Positions 1-7,711 of a DNA stretch of 25,466 bases are shown here, piece after piece. The notes under the pieces were generated by a model. The model was not told the origin of the DNA and made no database searches. It was given only the letters and a program-made list of their open reading frames with translations. A program made the translations under genes and the position numbers. The stretch is from an uncultured Lachnospiraceae bacterium (GTDB taxonomy: Bacteria > Bacillota > Clostridia > Lachnospirales > Lachnospiraceae): assembly GCA_910585205.1 (NCBI GenBank), contig CAJUCC010000061.1, forward strand, positions 1 to 25,466, written 5' to 3'. Each line of letters opens with the position of its first letter. Position 1 is the stretch's first letter.

Positions 1-633
1 GGTGCAGAGGGTATGATAACGATAGACGGGAAAAAATATCCCCTGAAAAACAGGGAAGGGATATATATCGGAATGGGAAGTAAAAATATTACGTTTGCCA
101 GCAAAGACAGAAATGATCCGGCAAAGTTTTATCTGAACAGCACCCCGGCCCATCATGCGTATCCCACCGTTTTGATTAAACCCGAAGGAGAAGCAGGAGA
201 CGAAGAGAAAGACGGCATCGTGATTGTAAAGCCGGAAAACAAAGTGGAACTGGGCACACTGGAGGAATCCAATCACAGAACGATCTGTAAGTATATTCTT
301 CCCGGACAGGTGGAGAGCTGTCAGCTTGTGATGGGTATGACAAAGCTGGAACCGGGCAGCGTGTGGAACAGTATGCCGTGTCATACACATGACAGGCGGA
401 TGGAGGTTTATCTGTATTTTGATTTGCCGGAGGACAACTTTGTCATGCATTATATGGGTGAGCCGTCCGAGACAAGACATATTGTAATGCGCAACGAAGA
501 GGCGGTCATTTCCCCGAGCTGGTCGATTCACTGTGGCTGCGGCACCAAAGCCTATACGTTTATCTGGGGCATGGCCGGGGAAAATCAGGATTTTGGTGAT
601 ATGGACGGTGTTGCGAATCAAAACCTGCTATAA
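1..633 (+). CDS. kduI: 5-dehydro-4-deoxy-D-glucuronate isomerase KduI (5'-truncated by window edge)
   Basis: KduI interconverts 5-keto-4-deoxyuronate (DKI) and 3-deoxy-D-glycero-2,5-hexodiulosonate (DKII) in the cytoplasm, on the route from 4,5-unsaturated uronates to KDG. The reading frame is open from base 1 and the first codons (GAEG) continue the family pattern, so the ATG at 13 is internal. Roughly the first 70 residues of the usual ~275 lie outside the window. Numbering from the Met at 13, the cupin zinc ligands are visible as H124, H126 and E131 (HTHDRRME) with H173 in SWSIHCG. The GMGSK and FYLNSTPAH motifs are also typical. Residues about 56-80 form a slightly longer acidic stretch than I remember for E. 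coli KduI. The next gene starts 21 bases downstream, so the two are probably cotranscribed. The identification is firm; only the N-terminus is missing. Confidence 0.95.
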   Translation, partial: GAEGMITIDGKKYPLKNREGIYIGMGSKNITFASKDRNDPAKFYLNSTPAHHAYPTVLIKPEGEAGDEEKDGIVIVKPENKVELGTLEESNHRTICKYILPGQVESCQLVMGMTKLEPGSVWNSMPCHTHDRRMEVYLYFDLPEDNFVMHYMGEPSETRHIVMRNEEAVISPSWSIHCGCGTKAYTFIWGMAGENQDFGDMDGVANQNLL

Positions 634-654
634 ATGAAAAGAGAGAGGTAGAAC

Positions 655-1614
655 ATGAATACGGTACTGGAAAAAATTCAGAAACTGGGAATTGTCCCGG
701 TCGTGGTATTGAACGATGTGGAAGAGGCAGAGCCGGTGGCGAGAGCACTCTGTGAAGGCGGCCTTCCGGTGGCGGAGGTGACATTCCGCACAGATGCGGC
801 GGAGGCATCCATCCGCGTTATGAAAGAAAAATTCCCGGATATGCTTGTCGGGGCGGGAACCGTTCTGACGGTGGAACAGGCGGAGCGGGCCATTCAGGCA
901 GGCGCGGAATTTATCGTAAGTCCGGGTTTTAATCCGACAGTCGTAACGTATTGCATTGAGAAAGGCGTACCGGTGACACCGGGCTGCAACAATCCCTCCG
1001 CAATGGAAGGCGCGATGGAACTCGGACTGGATGTGGTGAAGTTTTTCCCTGCGGAGGCATCCGGCGGACTGAAAGCGATCAAAGCCATGGCGGCGCCCTA
1101 TGTCAATCTGAAATTTATGCCGACCGGCGGTGTCAATGCCCAAAATATCAATGAATATCTGGCTTTTCCGAAAATCATTGCCTGCGGCGGGAGCTGGATG
1201 GTCAGCAGTGATCTTGTAAAGAACAAAGAATTTGACAAAATTGCGCAGCTGACCAGAGAAGCGGTTATGACAGTGATGGGATTTGAGCTCAGGCATGTGG
1301 GCATTAACTGCGAAAATGAAGGAGAGGCCGAAAAGACAGCGGACTTTTTTGCAAAGGCGTTCGGGTTTACAAAAAAATCCGGAACCGGTTCCGTATTCGC
1401 GGGTTCGTTTGTAGAGGCGATGAAAACGCCTTATCTGGGAGCGAAAGGGCACATTGCCATTGGAACGAACAATATCGAAAGAGCCGTAAATTATCTGGAT
1501 GCCGCAGGCGTTGCCGTGAATATGGAAACGGCGAAATACAAGGATGGCAAAATGGCAGCCGTTTATCTGAAAGAGGAAGTATCGGGTTTTGCGGTACACC
1601 TTGTTCAGAAATAG
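655..1614 (+). CDS. eda: KDPG/KHG aldolase fused to a C-terminal VOC (glyoxalase-like) domain
   Basis: This cytoplasmic class I aldolase cleaves 2-keto-3-deoxy-6-phosphogluconate to pyruvate and glyceraldehyde 3-phosphate, the last step of the pathway encoded here. Residues 1-205 are a complete Eda domain. E41, R45, T69 and the Schiff-base lysine K129 (VVKFFPAE) line up with E45, R49, T73 and K133 of E. coli Eda. Residues about 210-319 form a second domain of VOC/glyoxalase type starting MGFELRHVGIN, with a paired beta-alpha-beta layout and possible metal ligands H214, E254, H266 and H315. Single-domain Eda is about 210 residues, so the extra ~110 residues are a true fusion; no stop or frame change separates them. 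The ATG at 655 follows GAGAGAGGTAG and lies 21 bases after kduI. The aldolase role is secure, but the function of the VOC part is unknown. Confidence 0.92.
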   Translation: MNTVLEKIQKLGIVPVVVLNDVEEAEPVARALCEGGLPVAEVTFRTDAAEASIRVMKEKFPDMLVGAGTVLTVEQAERAIQAGAEFIVSPGFNPTVVTYCIEKGVPVTPGCNNPSAMEGAMELGLDVVKFFPAEASGGLKAIKAMAAPYVNLKFMPTGGVNAQNINEYLAFPKIIACGGSWMVSSDLVKNKEFDKIAQLTREAVMTVMGFELRHVGINCENEGEAEKTADFFAKAFGFTKKSGTGSVFAGSFVEAMKTPYLGAKGHIAIGTNNIERAVNYLDAAGVAVNMETAKYKDGKMAAVYLKEEVSGFAVHLVQK

Positions 1615-1640
1615 CATGTTAAAAATTTACTAAGGATATT

Positions 1641-1681
1641 AAAAAAATACTGTTTTTTTTGTATAAAATTTCTTATATAAT
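1641..1681 (+). promoter_or_regulatory. Candidate KdgR-like operator overlapping a promoter upstream of dctP
   Basis: The gap between eda and dctP holds an almost perfect palindrome at 1641-1659: seven A, then TACTG, then seven T. As I recall it, the gammaproteobacterial KdgR box is AATRAAAYRNYRTTTYATT; this site would match it at about 17 of 19 positions, including the YRNYR centre. A perfect TATAAT lies at 1676-1681, and the T run at 1653-1658 sits 17 bases upstream where a -35 box would be. A repressor bound here would cover the -35 region. The consensus is from memory and from distant bacteria, and an A/T tract can match by chance. The site could instead be a weak terminator for kduI-eda. 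The link to the IclR gene at 20635-21426 is inference. Confidence 0.35.
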
Positions 1682-1730
1682 AACAGAAAGAGGAAAACTG
1701 CGTGTTTTTCCAATGAAAAAAGGAGGAATT

Positions 1731-2852
1731 ATGATGAAAAAGAAAGTATTATCCGCAATGCTCAGTGCGGCCATGGTCGTTACTCTGACAGCCTGCGGCC
1801 TGCAGGCACCCGCGGAGACACCGCAGGCACCGGCAGACAATGCGGTGGCTGAAGCTCCCGCGGCAGACGATGCACAGGCGCCGGCAGAAACCGAAGGCGA
1901 CGGCGCTGCCGCAGACACATCTGCAGTGGAACCGGAAGTGACACTGGTATATGCCGAAGTAAACCCGCTGGATACGATCGTCGGACAGACAGGCACCGCG
2001 TTTGCGGAAAAAGTGGCCGAGCTCTCCGGCGGCACGATGAAAATTGACGTACAGGCGAGCGGTGTTCTCGGTGCGGAAAACGATGTACTCGACACAATGC
2101 TCGGCGGCGGCGGAACCATTCAGATTTCCCGTATTTCCGCATTTGCGCTGACCAGCTATGGCGGTGAGAAGTCCATGCTTCTTTCCCTGCCGTATACATT
2201 TGTAAACCGTGAGCATTTCTGGGCGTTTGCGGATTCTGATCTGGCGGACGAGTTTCTGCTTGAGCCACATGAAAATGGCAGCGGCGTAAGAGGCCTTTTC
2301 TACGGCGAAGAGGGATTCCGTCATTTCTTTACAACGAATACTGTTTCGGGAATGGAAGATCTGGCAGGCATGAAACTGCGTGTTTCCAATGACCCGGTTA
2401 TGAACGGTCTGGTAGAGTCTCTGGGCGCATCCCCGACGGTTGTATCCTTTAATGAGCTGTATTCGGCGCTGCAGACAGGTGTGGTGGACGGTGCGGAACA
2501 GCCGATCGCCAACTATAAGTCCAACGCATTTCCGGAAGTGGCTCCGAACCTGATTCTTGACGGGCATACGCTTGGCGCCATCCAGGTTATCATTACCGAC
2601 AGCGCATGGGATTCCCTGACACCGGAACAGCAGGATATTCTGGTAAAAGCCGGTGAATACGCATCCGGATTTAACAGACAGATTTCCGAAGAAGCGGAAA
2701 ATGAAGTTCTGGAACAGCTGAAGGCAGACGGCGTAAATGTAGTCGAGGTAACGGACATCACACCGTGGCAGGAAGCGGTAAAGGGCGTAATCGATGAAAA
2801 CATCAAAGGGCAGGAAGAACTGTATCAGAAGATTCTTGATATGGCGAAATAG
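1731..2852 (+). CDS. dctP: TRAP transporter solute-binding lipoprotein DctP (predicted uronate-binding)
   Basis: This is the extracytoplasmic binding protein of a TRAP transporter; it delivers an acidic sugar to the DctQM permease. The ATG at 1731 follows AGGAGGAATT and gives a 373-residue protein; an ATG at 1734 is equally usable. Residues 1-21 are a signal peptide ending in the lipobox LTAC, so C22 should be lipidated. Residues 23-68 are an Ala/Pro/Glu/Asp-rich tether, followed by the DctP fold from about residue 70. R197 (GFRHFF) and R217 (KLRVSN) are in the places where DctP-family proteins hold the ligand carboxylate, and VDGAEQP (252-258) is the family signature. Uronate as substrate is inferred from the surrounding pathway; the sequence alone does not choose between glucuronate, galacturonate and unsaturated derivatives. 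Confidence 0.93.
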   Translation: MMKKKVLSAMLSAAMVVTLTACGLQAPAETPQAPADNAVAEAPAADDAQAPAETEGDGAAADTSAVEPEVTLVYAEVNPLDTIVGQTGTAFAEKVAELSGGTMKIDVQASGVLGAENDVLDTMLGGGGTIQISRISAFALTSYGGEKSMLLSLPYTFVNREHFWAFADSDLADEFLLEPHENGSGVRGLFYGEEGFRHFFTTNTVSGMEDLAGMKLRVSNDPVMNGLVESLGASPTVVSFNELYSALQTGVVDGAEQPIANYKSNAFPEVAPNLILDGHTLGAIQVIITDSAWDSLTPEQQDILVKAGEYASGFNRQISEEAENEVLEQLKADGVNVVEVTDITPWQEAVKGVIDENIKGQEELYQKILDMAK

Positions 2853-2870
2853 ACAGAAAAGACAGAAAAC

Positions 2871-2903
2871 AGCGCACTGGCGTGAGTGCCAGTGCGCTTT
2901 TCT
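2871..2903 (+). terminator. Strong hairpin with short T tract between dctP and dctQ
   Basis: An 11-bp perfect stem (AGCGCACTGGC at 2871-2881 paired with GCCAGTGCGCT at 2888-2898) closes a 6-base loop and runs into TTTTCT. It lies 18 bases after the dctP stop and 36 bases before the dctQ start. In a single TRAP operon such a hairpin would act as a partial terminator or as a 3' stabiliser of the dctP message, giving more binding protein than permease. The T tract is short and interrupted, which fits partial rather than complete termination. Confidence 0.7.
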
Positions 2904-2939
2904 ATCATAAAAGTTACGATTGCATTGAGGAGGTATTTC

Positions 2940-3464
2940 ATGTCAGGTTTTTTTGAAAAGGCAGATAAGATAAAGCCTGCATTTGATATTACATATAAGA
3001 TCGTCTTGATTATATGCAAGGTTTTATTGATTGTGGATATATTGATTACGACAATGAGCGTAATCGGCAGATATATACCGTTTATTCCCGATCCTGCATG
3101 GAGTGAGGAGATTGTGCTGACTTGTATGTCATATATGGCGGTGCTGGCGGCAGCGCTTGCCATCCGCCGGGGGGCGCATATCCGTATGACAGCATTTGAC
3201 CGGTATCTGCCAAAGGGGTTACTTTTGTTTCTTGATATTCTGGCCGACCTGTGTGTTCTGGGGCTGGCTGTCATTATGATTGTCGTGGGCTGGAAGTATG
3301 CGTCCGGTCTGGGCGCAAAGGGGACATATGTCAGCATGCCGAAGGTTTCCCGTTTCTGGATGTACTTCCCGGTACCGGTGGCCGGCGTGGCTATGGTGCT
3401 CTTTGAGATTGAGACCATATACAGTCATATCAGAAAAATATTTGTAAAGGAGGAGGAAGCATGA
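2940..3464 (+). CDS. dctQ: TRAP transporter small permease subunit DctQ
   Basis: This is the four-helix small membrane subunit that pairs with DctM to form the sodium-coupled TRAP permease. The ATG at 2940 follows GAGGAGGTATTTC, giving 174 residues, the normal size; an in-frame start further upstream would lie inside the preceding hairpin and is not credible. Hydrophobic segments fall at roughly residues 20-42, 55-75, 90-115 and 133-152. The segment WSEEIVLTCMSYMAVL followed by IRRGAHIRM is the characteristic DctQ pattern between helices 2 and 3. Its stop overlaps the dctM start by four bases (ATGA), implying translational coupling, as expected for subunits needed in equal amounts. Confidence 0.93.
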   Translation: MSGFFEKADKIKPAFDITYKIVLIICKVLLIVDILITTMSVIGRYIPFIPDPAWSEEIVLTCMSYMAVLAAALAIRRGAHIRMTAFDRYLPKGLLLFLDILADLCVLGLAVIMIVVGWKYASGLGAKGTYVSMPKVSRFWMYFPVPVAGVAMVLFEIETIYSHIRKIFVKEEEA

Positions 3465-4753
3465 GTGCGGAGACAACGGCGGTTCTCGTATTGCTGATTA
3501 GTTTTATGGTTATGATTTTCTTACGCTTTCCGGTTGCCTATGCGGTTGCCCTTTCTTCTCTCCTTTGTCTGTTGTATCAGGGACTGCCGTTGACGACGAT
3601 CTGTCAGCAGATGGTGAAAGGTATCAGTTCATTCAGTCTGATGGCCGTTCCCTTTTTCATCACAATGGGCTGTCTGATGGGCAGCGGCGGTATTTCGGAA
3701 AAGCTGATTGCGCTGGCGAATGCCTGTGTGGGCTGGATGACCGGTGGTATGGCCATGGTTAATATTGTGGCATCCTATTTTTTCGGCGGTATTTCCGGTT
3801 CCGCATCCGCCGACACGGCTTCTCTGGGAAGCATCCTGATTCCGATGATGGTGGATCAGGGATATGACGATGACTTTTCCACGGCTGTCACGATTACGTC
3901 TTCCTGCGAGGGACTTCTCGTGCCGCCAAGCCACAATATGGTTATTTATGCGATGTCTGCAGGCGGTATTTCCGTAGGCAGTCTGTTTCTGGCAGGCTAT
4001 ATTCCGGGCGCCCTGCTTGCCGTCTCGCTGATGGTTGGTTCTTATATTATCTCCAAACGCCGGAACTATCCGAAGGGGGACAAATTCAGCCTCAAAGTTC
4101 TGGGCAAACAGTTTTTGATCTCTTTCTGGGCGCTGGCAGCGGTTATTATCGTTGTATTCGGCGTTGTATTCGGCTGGTTTACGGCTACGGAATCGGCGGC
4201 GATTGCCGTTATCTACAGTCTGATTGTCAGTGTCTATATCTATAAGGGACTGGACTGGAAAGGGGTATGGCGGGTATTGGGAGACTGCATCGATACCTTA
4301 TCGATTGTTTTGATTCTGATTTCCACATCCAGTATATTCGGATATTGCCTGACAATGCTGCATGTGCCGAGTCTGGCTGCCAATGCGATTATCGGTCTGA
4401 CCAATAATCCGATACTGATCGCGCTTTTGCTGAATCTGATTCTGCTTGTTCTGGGCTGCATAATGGATATGGCGCCGATCATTCTGATTGCGACTCCGAT
4501 TTTGCTGCCGATCGCGACATCCATCGGTATCGATCCGATTCAGTTTGGTATTATGATGGTGCTGAACTGCGGCATCGGCCTGTTGACACCGCCGGTAGGC
4601 GCCGTGCTCTTTATCGGTTCTGCGGTGGGCAAGGTAAAGATGGAGAGGGTGGTAAAGGCGACCCTGCCGTTTTATCTGTGTATGATTTTCGTATTGCTGC
4701 TTCTGACCTTTGTTCCGGAGATCAGTATGCTCCTTCCGAATTTGCTTTCCTGA
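3461..4753 (+). CDS. dctM: TRAP transporter large permease subunit DctM
   Basis: This is the large membrane subunit that carries the transport path and the ion-coupling sites. It is 430 residues long, standard for DctM, and hydrophobic throughout with about a dozen membrane segments. The family hallmark FGGISGSASADTASLGSI lies at about residues 107-124, followed by IPMM and the PPSHNMVIYA segment. The second half shows the matching repeat, including LGCIMDMAPIILIATPILLP and NCGIGLLTPPVG. The start overlaps dctQ by four bases and follows GGAGGAAGC. With dctP and dctQ it makes a complete TRAP system; no part appears broken. Confidence 0.96.
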   Translation: MSAETTAVLVLLISFMVMIFLRFPVAYAVALSSLLCLLYQGLPLTTICQQMVKGISSFSLMAVPFFITMGCLMGSGGISEKLIALANACVGWMTGGMAMVNIVASYFFGGISGSASADTASLGSILIPMMVDQGYDDDFSTAVTITSSCEGLLVPPSHNMVIYAMSAGGISVGSLFLAGYIPGALLAVSLMVGSYIISKRRNYPKGDKFSLKVLGKQFLISFWALAAVIIVVFGVVFGWFTATESAAIAVIYSLIVSVYIYKGLDWKGVWRVLGDCIDTLSIVLILISTSSIFGYCLTMLHVPSLAANAIIGLTNNPILIALLLNLILLVLGCIMDMAPIILIATPILLPIATSIGIDPIQFGIMMVLNCGIGLLTPPVGAVLFIGSAVGKVKMERVVKATLPFYLCMIFVLLLLTFVPEISMLLPNLLS

Positions 4754-4815
4754 CCGCCCGGACATATGTTATAGAGCGGGCACTTGTGTGAGTATCGGGA
4801 GAAAGGGCCGGGAAT

Positions 4816-5295
4816 ATGGAGTATCGGTATGAAACGAAAATAAGGCCGGTTGATTTCTGGAAACTGTCCATGTATCACACCTATCATTCACTGGTGGGGA
4901 TGTGCAATCTTGTTTTCGGGGCAGCCATGATCGGGTTGACCGTAAGATTCTGGAATGAGGCAAATGACGTGATACAGGCGCTGCTGTTTCTGGCCTGTCT
5001 GCTTGTCCCCGTTGTGCAGCCGTTAGTGGTTTATCTGAAGGCGAAAGCGCAGGCTGCCGTGGTACCGCAGGGGGCGGAGCTGGCGTTCGGAGAGGACGGC
5101 ATTCATGTGTCACTGAAAGGGAAGCGGGAGCTGATACGCTGGAACCGGGTGAGCCGGGTAGTGAAGGAAGCCGGTATGGTCATTGTCTTTACGGACAGGA
5201 GACATGGCTATATGCTGACCAACCGGGTCCTGGGAAACGAAAAAAACGATTTTTATCAATATGTAAAAGCTCATATCAATACTTCCGGGGCGTGA
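4816..5295 (+). CDS. YcxB-like small membrane protein
   Basis: This 159-residue protein has two hydrophobic segments close together (about residues 25-45 and 52-73), followed by a soluble C-terminal domain that resembles the YcxB-like family: a lead-in such as LAFGEDGIHV, then KRELIRWNRVSRVVKEAGMV, then a region near YMLTNRVL. That family is small, membrane-linked and of unknown function; similar domains are found in Firmicutes. The gene lies 62 bases after dctM and 125 bases before the sensor kinase on the same strand, so it might belong to either unit. The ATG at 4816 is preceded by a purine-rich GGGAGAAAGGG. No catalytic residues were recognised. The gene looks real, with a clean frame and codon use like its neighbours, but its role is open. 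Confidence 0.6.
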   Translation: MEYRYETKIRPVDFWKLSMYHTYHSLVGMCNLVFGAAMIGLTVRFWNEANDVIQALLFLACLLVPVVQPLVVYLKAKAQAAVVPQGAELAFGEDGIHVSLKGKRELIRWNRVSRVVKEAGMVIVFTDRRHGYMLTNRVLGNEKNDFYQYVKAHINTSGA

Positions 5296-5336
5296 AAACG
5301 TTCCGGGAGCAGTGATGGGAGATACGGAAAAGATAT

Positions 5337-5361
5337 GGGCAGTACGCGATGCGGACTGCCC
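5337..5361 (+). other. Hairpin in the gap before the sensor kinase
   Basis: GGGCAGT at 5337-5343 pairs perfectly with ACTGCCC at 5355-5361, and a shorter inner CGC/GCG pair can stack inside the loop. No T tract follows, so this is not a standard terminator. It sits in the 125-base gap between the ycxB-like gene and the kinase gene and could affect kinase expression or mRNA processing. Apart from a possible 17-codon reading frame at 5368-5421, nothing else in this gap was recognised. Confidence 0.3.
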
Positions 5362-5420
5362 GTTATTATGAAAGCGGCAGGAACAAAAGGGCAGAATCGG
5401 CGGCGGGGGCGGATTAGCTG

Positions 5421-6920
5421 ATGAGACAGCGGTTGGGAAAACTGTGGCGGACACGGACGATCAAACAGAAAATAAAACTGTTCACCGATGCGGTCTTTTT
5501 TATTATCCTGTTGTCCATTTTTCTCGCTGTCTGGGCGATCAAAGCTTCACTCTTGGATTTTTCGGCTATTTTAATGGACAATTCTCTGACCGGCGGTTTT
5601 GGACAATGCATGGAAGCGGAGACGGAGCTGTTTGAATCGTATGTCAGAAACGGAAACGACGATGCTTACATGGAGTTGCAGCAGGCAATGGAAAATACTG
5701 CCAGAGCGGTGGAACAACTTCCATATGACTATAAAAAGACCGGGGAAAAACGGTATGCCAGAACATGGGCCGTCAGGAATCTGTATGCGGTATATTGTGA
5801 AAAGCGGGATCTGATACTGCAGGCCGAAGAAAAATCGGCGGAGTATATCGGTGTTTTATACGAGGTATACGATATGCAGGATTTTCTGCAGCGCTATGCG
5901 GGGCAGTTGATGCGGGATACGATGGAGGACGGTGCGGATATTTATGCGGGAAAAGTGGAGACGATTATCATTGTCCCCGCCTTGATTATTGTGACGGAGA
6001 TTTTATTTTTTCTCTGTATCAGAAAACTGTCCGGGCTGATGAACCGCTCTATCGTAGCGCCGGTCGCGGAACTGGCGGAGGCTTCCCGCAAAATAGCGGA
6101 AAATGATTTTTCGATTGCGGATGTGCCGACACAGAACGAGGACGAACTGGGAGATCTGGTACGCGCGTTTAATAAGATGAAATATGCTACCGGAGAGTAT
6201 ATTATGGCGCTGGAAGAGCGGCGCAAAGCGCTGGATCTGTATCATGCGGAAGAACTGGAAAAGGTGGAGATTGCAGGGCGGCTGGATGCGATGGAGCTCG
6301 CACTGCTCAAAAGCCAGATCAATCCACATTTTTTGTTTAATACGCTGAATGTGATCGGCGGCATGGCGGATTTGGAAGGGGCACAGACAACGGAGCGCAT
6401 GATACATGCCCTGAGCTGCCTGTTCCGGTATAATCTGAAGACGCCGGAGGAAACGGTACCGCTGGCGCGGGAACTGAAAGTAATCCGGGATTATATGTTT
6501 TTACAGGAAATGCGTTTCGGCAGCAGAATCACCTGCGGAATTGACTGTCAGGTGGACGGCGAAGCGGTTATGATACCGGCCTTTACCTTCCAGCCGCTTG
6601 TGGAAAATGCCATAATTCACGGACTGGCGCCCAAGGAAGACGGCGGACGGATACAAATTTGTATCCGGGAGCGCAACGGCATGATACGGATTGTCGTTGC
6701 GGATAACGGTGTGGGCATGGAGCGGAACGCACTGACCGACCTGCGGCGCAGAATGGAGAATGAGGATACGGGCCGGGGCGGTATCGGTCTTCTTAATATC
6801 TGTAAAAGACTGCATATTATGTACGAGGCAGGACGCATGCGGATATACAGCAGGAAAGGACACGGAACGATAGTCAGCATCCGTATCCCGGATGGGAAAG
6901 GACGGCAGCTTGAGCGTTGA
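5421..6920 (+). CDS. LytS/YesM-type membrane sensor histidine kinase
   Basis: This is the sensor kinase of a two-component system paired with the AraC-type regulator that follows. It is 499 residues. Transmembrane helices lie at about 21-42 and 182-200 and enclose a ~140-residue, mostly helical extracytoplasmic part. A HAMP linker follows at about 201-255. The His_kinase domain has its phosphorylated histidine at H303 in QINPHFLFN. The ATPase part shows the N box around N396 (PLVENAIIHG), the DNGVGM motif at 428-433 and GRGGIGLLNI at 451-460. This architecture is the usual partner of YesN-type regulators controlling carbohydrate uptake in Firmicutes. The start at 5421 is preceded by a G-rich stretch rather than a classic Shine-Dalgarno. 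The stimulus is probably a uronate or uronate-bound protein (inference). Confidence 0.9.
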   Translation: MRQRLGKLWRTRTIKQKIKLFTDAVFFIILLSIFLAVWAIKASLLDFSAILMDNSLTGGFGQCMEAETELFESYVRNGNDDAYMELQQAMENTARAVEQLPYDYKKTGEKRYARTWAVRNLYAVYCEKRDLILQAEEKSAEYIGVLYEVYDMQDFLQRYAGQLMRDTMEDGADIYAGKVETIIIVPALIIVTEILFFLCIRKLSGLMNRSIVAPVAELAEASRKIAENDFSIADVPTQNEDELGDLVRAFNKMKYATGEYIMALEERRKALDLYHAEELEKVEIAGRLDAMELALLKSQINPHFLFNTLNVIGGMADLEGAQTTERMIHALSCLFRYNLKTPEETVPLARELKVIRDYMFLQEMRFGSRITCGIDCQVDGEAVMIPAFTFQPLVENAIIHGLAPKEDGGRIQICIRERNGMIRIVVADNGVGMERNALTDLRRRMENEDTGRGGIGLLNICKRLHIMYEAGRMRIYSRKGHGTIVSIRIPDGKGRQLER

Positions 6921-7698
6921 GAAATACCGTATTCTGATCGCGGATGATGAACCGATTGAACGGATGGTTGTCAGCAAGGCGATTCGGAATCATTTCGGAG
7001 ATCAAATGGAAATATGGCAGGCCGTGAACGGCCGGGAAGCCATTGAACTGTGCCGGGATAAGCAATGTCAGATTGCACTGTTGGATATTTCCATGCCGGG
7101 GATTGACGGACTGGAAGCAGCCGAGATAATCCGCCGGGAAAATCAAAACTGCAGCATTATCTTTCTTACAGCTTACGATGAATTTGACTTTGCCAAGCGG
7201 GCGATTCGGGTGCAGGCGCTGGACTATCTGCTGAAACCGGGTTCACGGGAGGAATTGATTGCGGTTTTGGAAGAAGCCGTTGCAGGGCTCCGCTGCGAAA
7301 GGCGAAGCAGGCCGACGGCCGTGCAGCAGGAGGATGAAAGACAGGAATTGGTGAAAAATCAGGTTTTGGTCAACCGGACGCGCGATTATATCGAGACACA
7401 TTATATGGAAGACATCTGCCTGCAGGACGCGGCGGCGGCACTGCACTACTCGGATGTATATTTCTGTAAATTTTTTAAACAGAATTTTGAGAAAAACTTT
7501 ATCGGATACCTGTCGGAACTGCGTGTGGAAAAGGCGAAAGAATTGCTGCGTGATCTTACGATTAATATTAAGGATGTCAGTCGGAGAGTGGGGTACCACG
7601 ATTCCGGCTATTTTACCAAAGTTTTTAAGCGGATTACCGGTGTGACGCCGAGTGAGTACCGGAGCGGGCTGACCGTTGTACCGGACAGCGGGCGCTGA
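6910..7698 (+). CDS. AraC-type (YesN-like) response regulator
   Basis: This cytoplasmic transcription regulator is phosphorylated by the preceding kinase. The receiver domain (about residues 5-125) has the acidic pocket D12/D13/E14, phosphoacceptor D59 (LLDISMPG), T87 and K109 (LLKPGS). An AraC-type double helix-turn-helix occupies about 157-252 and ends in the typical SGYFTKVFKRITGVTPSEY. I place the start at TTG 6910, seven bases after GGGAAAGGA, which gives an N-terminus near MSVEKYRILIADDEP. An in-frame ATG at 6892 has no visible ribosome binding site. Either way the gene overlaps the kinase gene (11 bases with TTG), so the two are coupled. Its likely targets are the adjacent transporters and uronate genes; that is inference. 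Confidence 0.9.
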   Translation: MSVEKYRILIADDEPIERMVVSKAIRNHFGDQMEIWQAVNGREAIELCRDKQCQIALLDISMPGIDGLEAAEIIRRENQNCSIIFLTAYDEFDFAKRAIRVQALDYLLKPGSREELIAVLEEAVAGLRCERRSRPTAVQQEDERQELVKNQVLVNRTRDYIETHYMEDICLQDAAAALHYSDVYFCKFFKQNFEKNFIGYLSELRVEKAKELLRDLTINIKDVSRRVGYHDSGYFTKVFKRITGVTPSEYRSGLTVVPDSGR

Positions 7699-7711
7699 GA
7701 CGGGAGTGCGA

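Noticed and set aside
13..633. The ATG at 13 as the true start of the first gene.
   Set aside because: The frame is open to base 1, the upstream residues continue the KduI pattern, and about 70 family residues are missing, so the gene is cut by the window edge.
628..1617. Long minus-strand open frame opposite eda.
   Set aside because: It mirrors a well-supported gene in another frame, is rich in His, Arg and Cys with no recognisable domain, and has no ribosome binding site.
4757..4784. GCCCG and CGGGC arms after dctM as a terminator.
   Set aside because: Only about five pairs around a long loop, with no T tract after it.
5292..5305. TGAAAACGTTCCGG just at the ycxB-like stop as a catabolite-repression (cre) site.
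   Set aside because: Only the left half fits the cre consensus, and no promoter was recognised nearby.
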